Source: JAFGED01 sp964551295 (GTDB lineage: Bacteria > Chloroflexota > Anaerolineae > B4-G1). From it: a DNA stretch of 13,193 bases. The position numbers and the translations under genes are program-made. The notes under the pieces were generated by a model. It had not been told where the DNA came from. It did no database searches and saw only the letters and a list, made by a program, of their open reading frames with translations. Where the stretch lies: contig CAZKDJ010000119.1 of NCBI GenBank assembly GCA_964551295.1, positions 1 through 13,193 of the forward strand, given 5' to 3'. Below, one piece after another: positions 13,131 to 13,193 of the stretch (the stretch's first letter is position 1; every line of letters begins with the position of its first letter).

Positions 13131-13193
13131 CTGCCGACCTGCCAGCGACAGCGGTCGCGCTTGGAGCAGTAATCACACGCGGTCGCATCGGCT
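13124..13193 (-). CDS. 3' end of an unknown gene with a cysteine cluster (partial)
   Basis: Only the last 22 codons are in the window, reading ADATACDYCSKRDRC followed by RWQVGRW and a TAG. The C-x2-C-x5-C arrangement resembles a terminal Fe-S or zinc-binding cluster, as seen for example at the end of RecB-like nucleases, but too little is visible to name a family. The frame lies on the same strand and 17 bp upstream of the RACo-like gene, so the two are probably co-transcribed. The rest lies outside the window. Confidence 0.4.
   Translation of the reverse strand, partial: ADATACDYCSKRDRCRWQVGRW

Noticed and set aside
1..13193. CRISPR array, tRNA or rRNA genes
   Set aside because: No regularly spaced direct repeats with unique spacers, no tRNA cloverleaf and no rRNA-like conserved stretch were seen.

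Overview
The window is a high-GC bacterial chromosome segment. A run of ten N bases at 8011-8020 shows that it comes from a scaffolded draft assembly, probably a metagenome bin. No taxonomic marker is present. The mixture of receiver/roadblock/PATAN proteins around an MglA-type GTPase, a RACo-like ferredoxin-ASKHA protein and short AAACCGGGTTT-type palindromes fits Chloroflexota (Anaerolineae-like) best; this assignment is inference from gene content only.

Layout. (1) 1-600 is a graveyard of mobile DNA: the catalytic core of a tyrosine recombinase (minus strand, cut by the window edge), a perfect 15-bp REP-like palindrome, the first ~41 codons of a RAYT-type (Y1) transposase, and palindromic non-coding DNA. 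(2) 563-1084 is a HicB/HicA toxin-antitoxin pair behind a good promoter. (3) 1109-1954 is an OmpR-type response regulator, followed by a 99-bp MITE-like element. (4) 2185-8174 is the centrepiece, eight tightly packed and often overlapping genes on the plus strand: a single receiver, receiver-roadblock, receiver-PATAN/DUF4388-roadblock, two stand-alone roadblock proteins, an MglA-like GTPase, another roadblock protein, and a receiver-GAF-HisKA protein whose 3' end is broken by the assembly gap. (5) 8219-9166 (minus) is a tyrosine-recombinase-fold protein that has lost most of its catalytic residues. (6) 9306-10816 holds a diacylglycerol-kinase-family lipid kinase overlapping a divergent PlsY-like acyltransferase. 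(7) 10817-11255 is intergenic, with hairpins and a probable 46-residue basic protein. (8) 11256-13193 (minus) is a RACo/DUF4445-type corrinoid-activating protein with a strong terminator, preceded by the last 22 codons of an upstream gene.

How the genes work together. The 2185-8174 cluster places four receiver domains, five roadblock/LC7 domains and exactly one small GTPase in one transcription unit. The simplest reading is a phosphorelay-controlled GTPase switch. Roadblock proteins are the known partners of MglA GTPases (MglB is the GAP), and here two of them are fused to phosphorylatable receivers. The last gene supplies a GAF sensor and a phosphoacceptor-histidine domain, but in the most likely reconstruction it has no ATPase domain, so phosphate would come from a kinase encoded elsewhere. 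This is the best candidate for an undescribed system in the window. The lipid genes and the RACo-like gene look like independent units.
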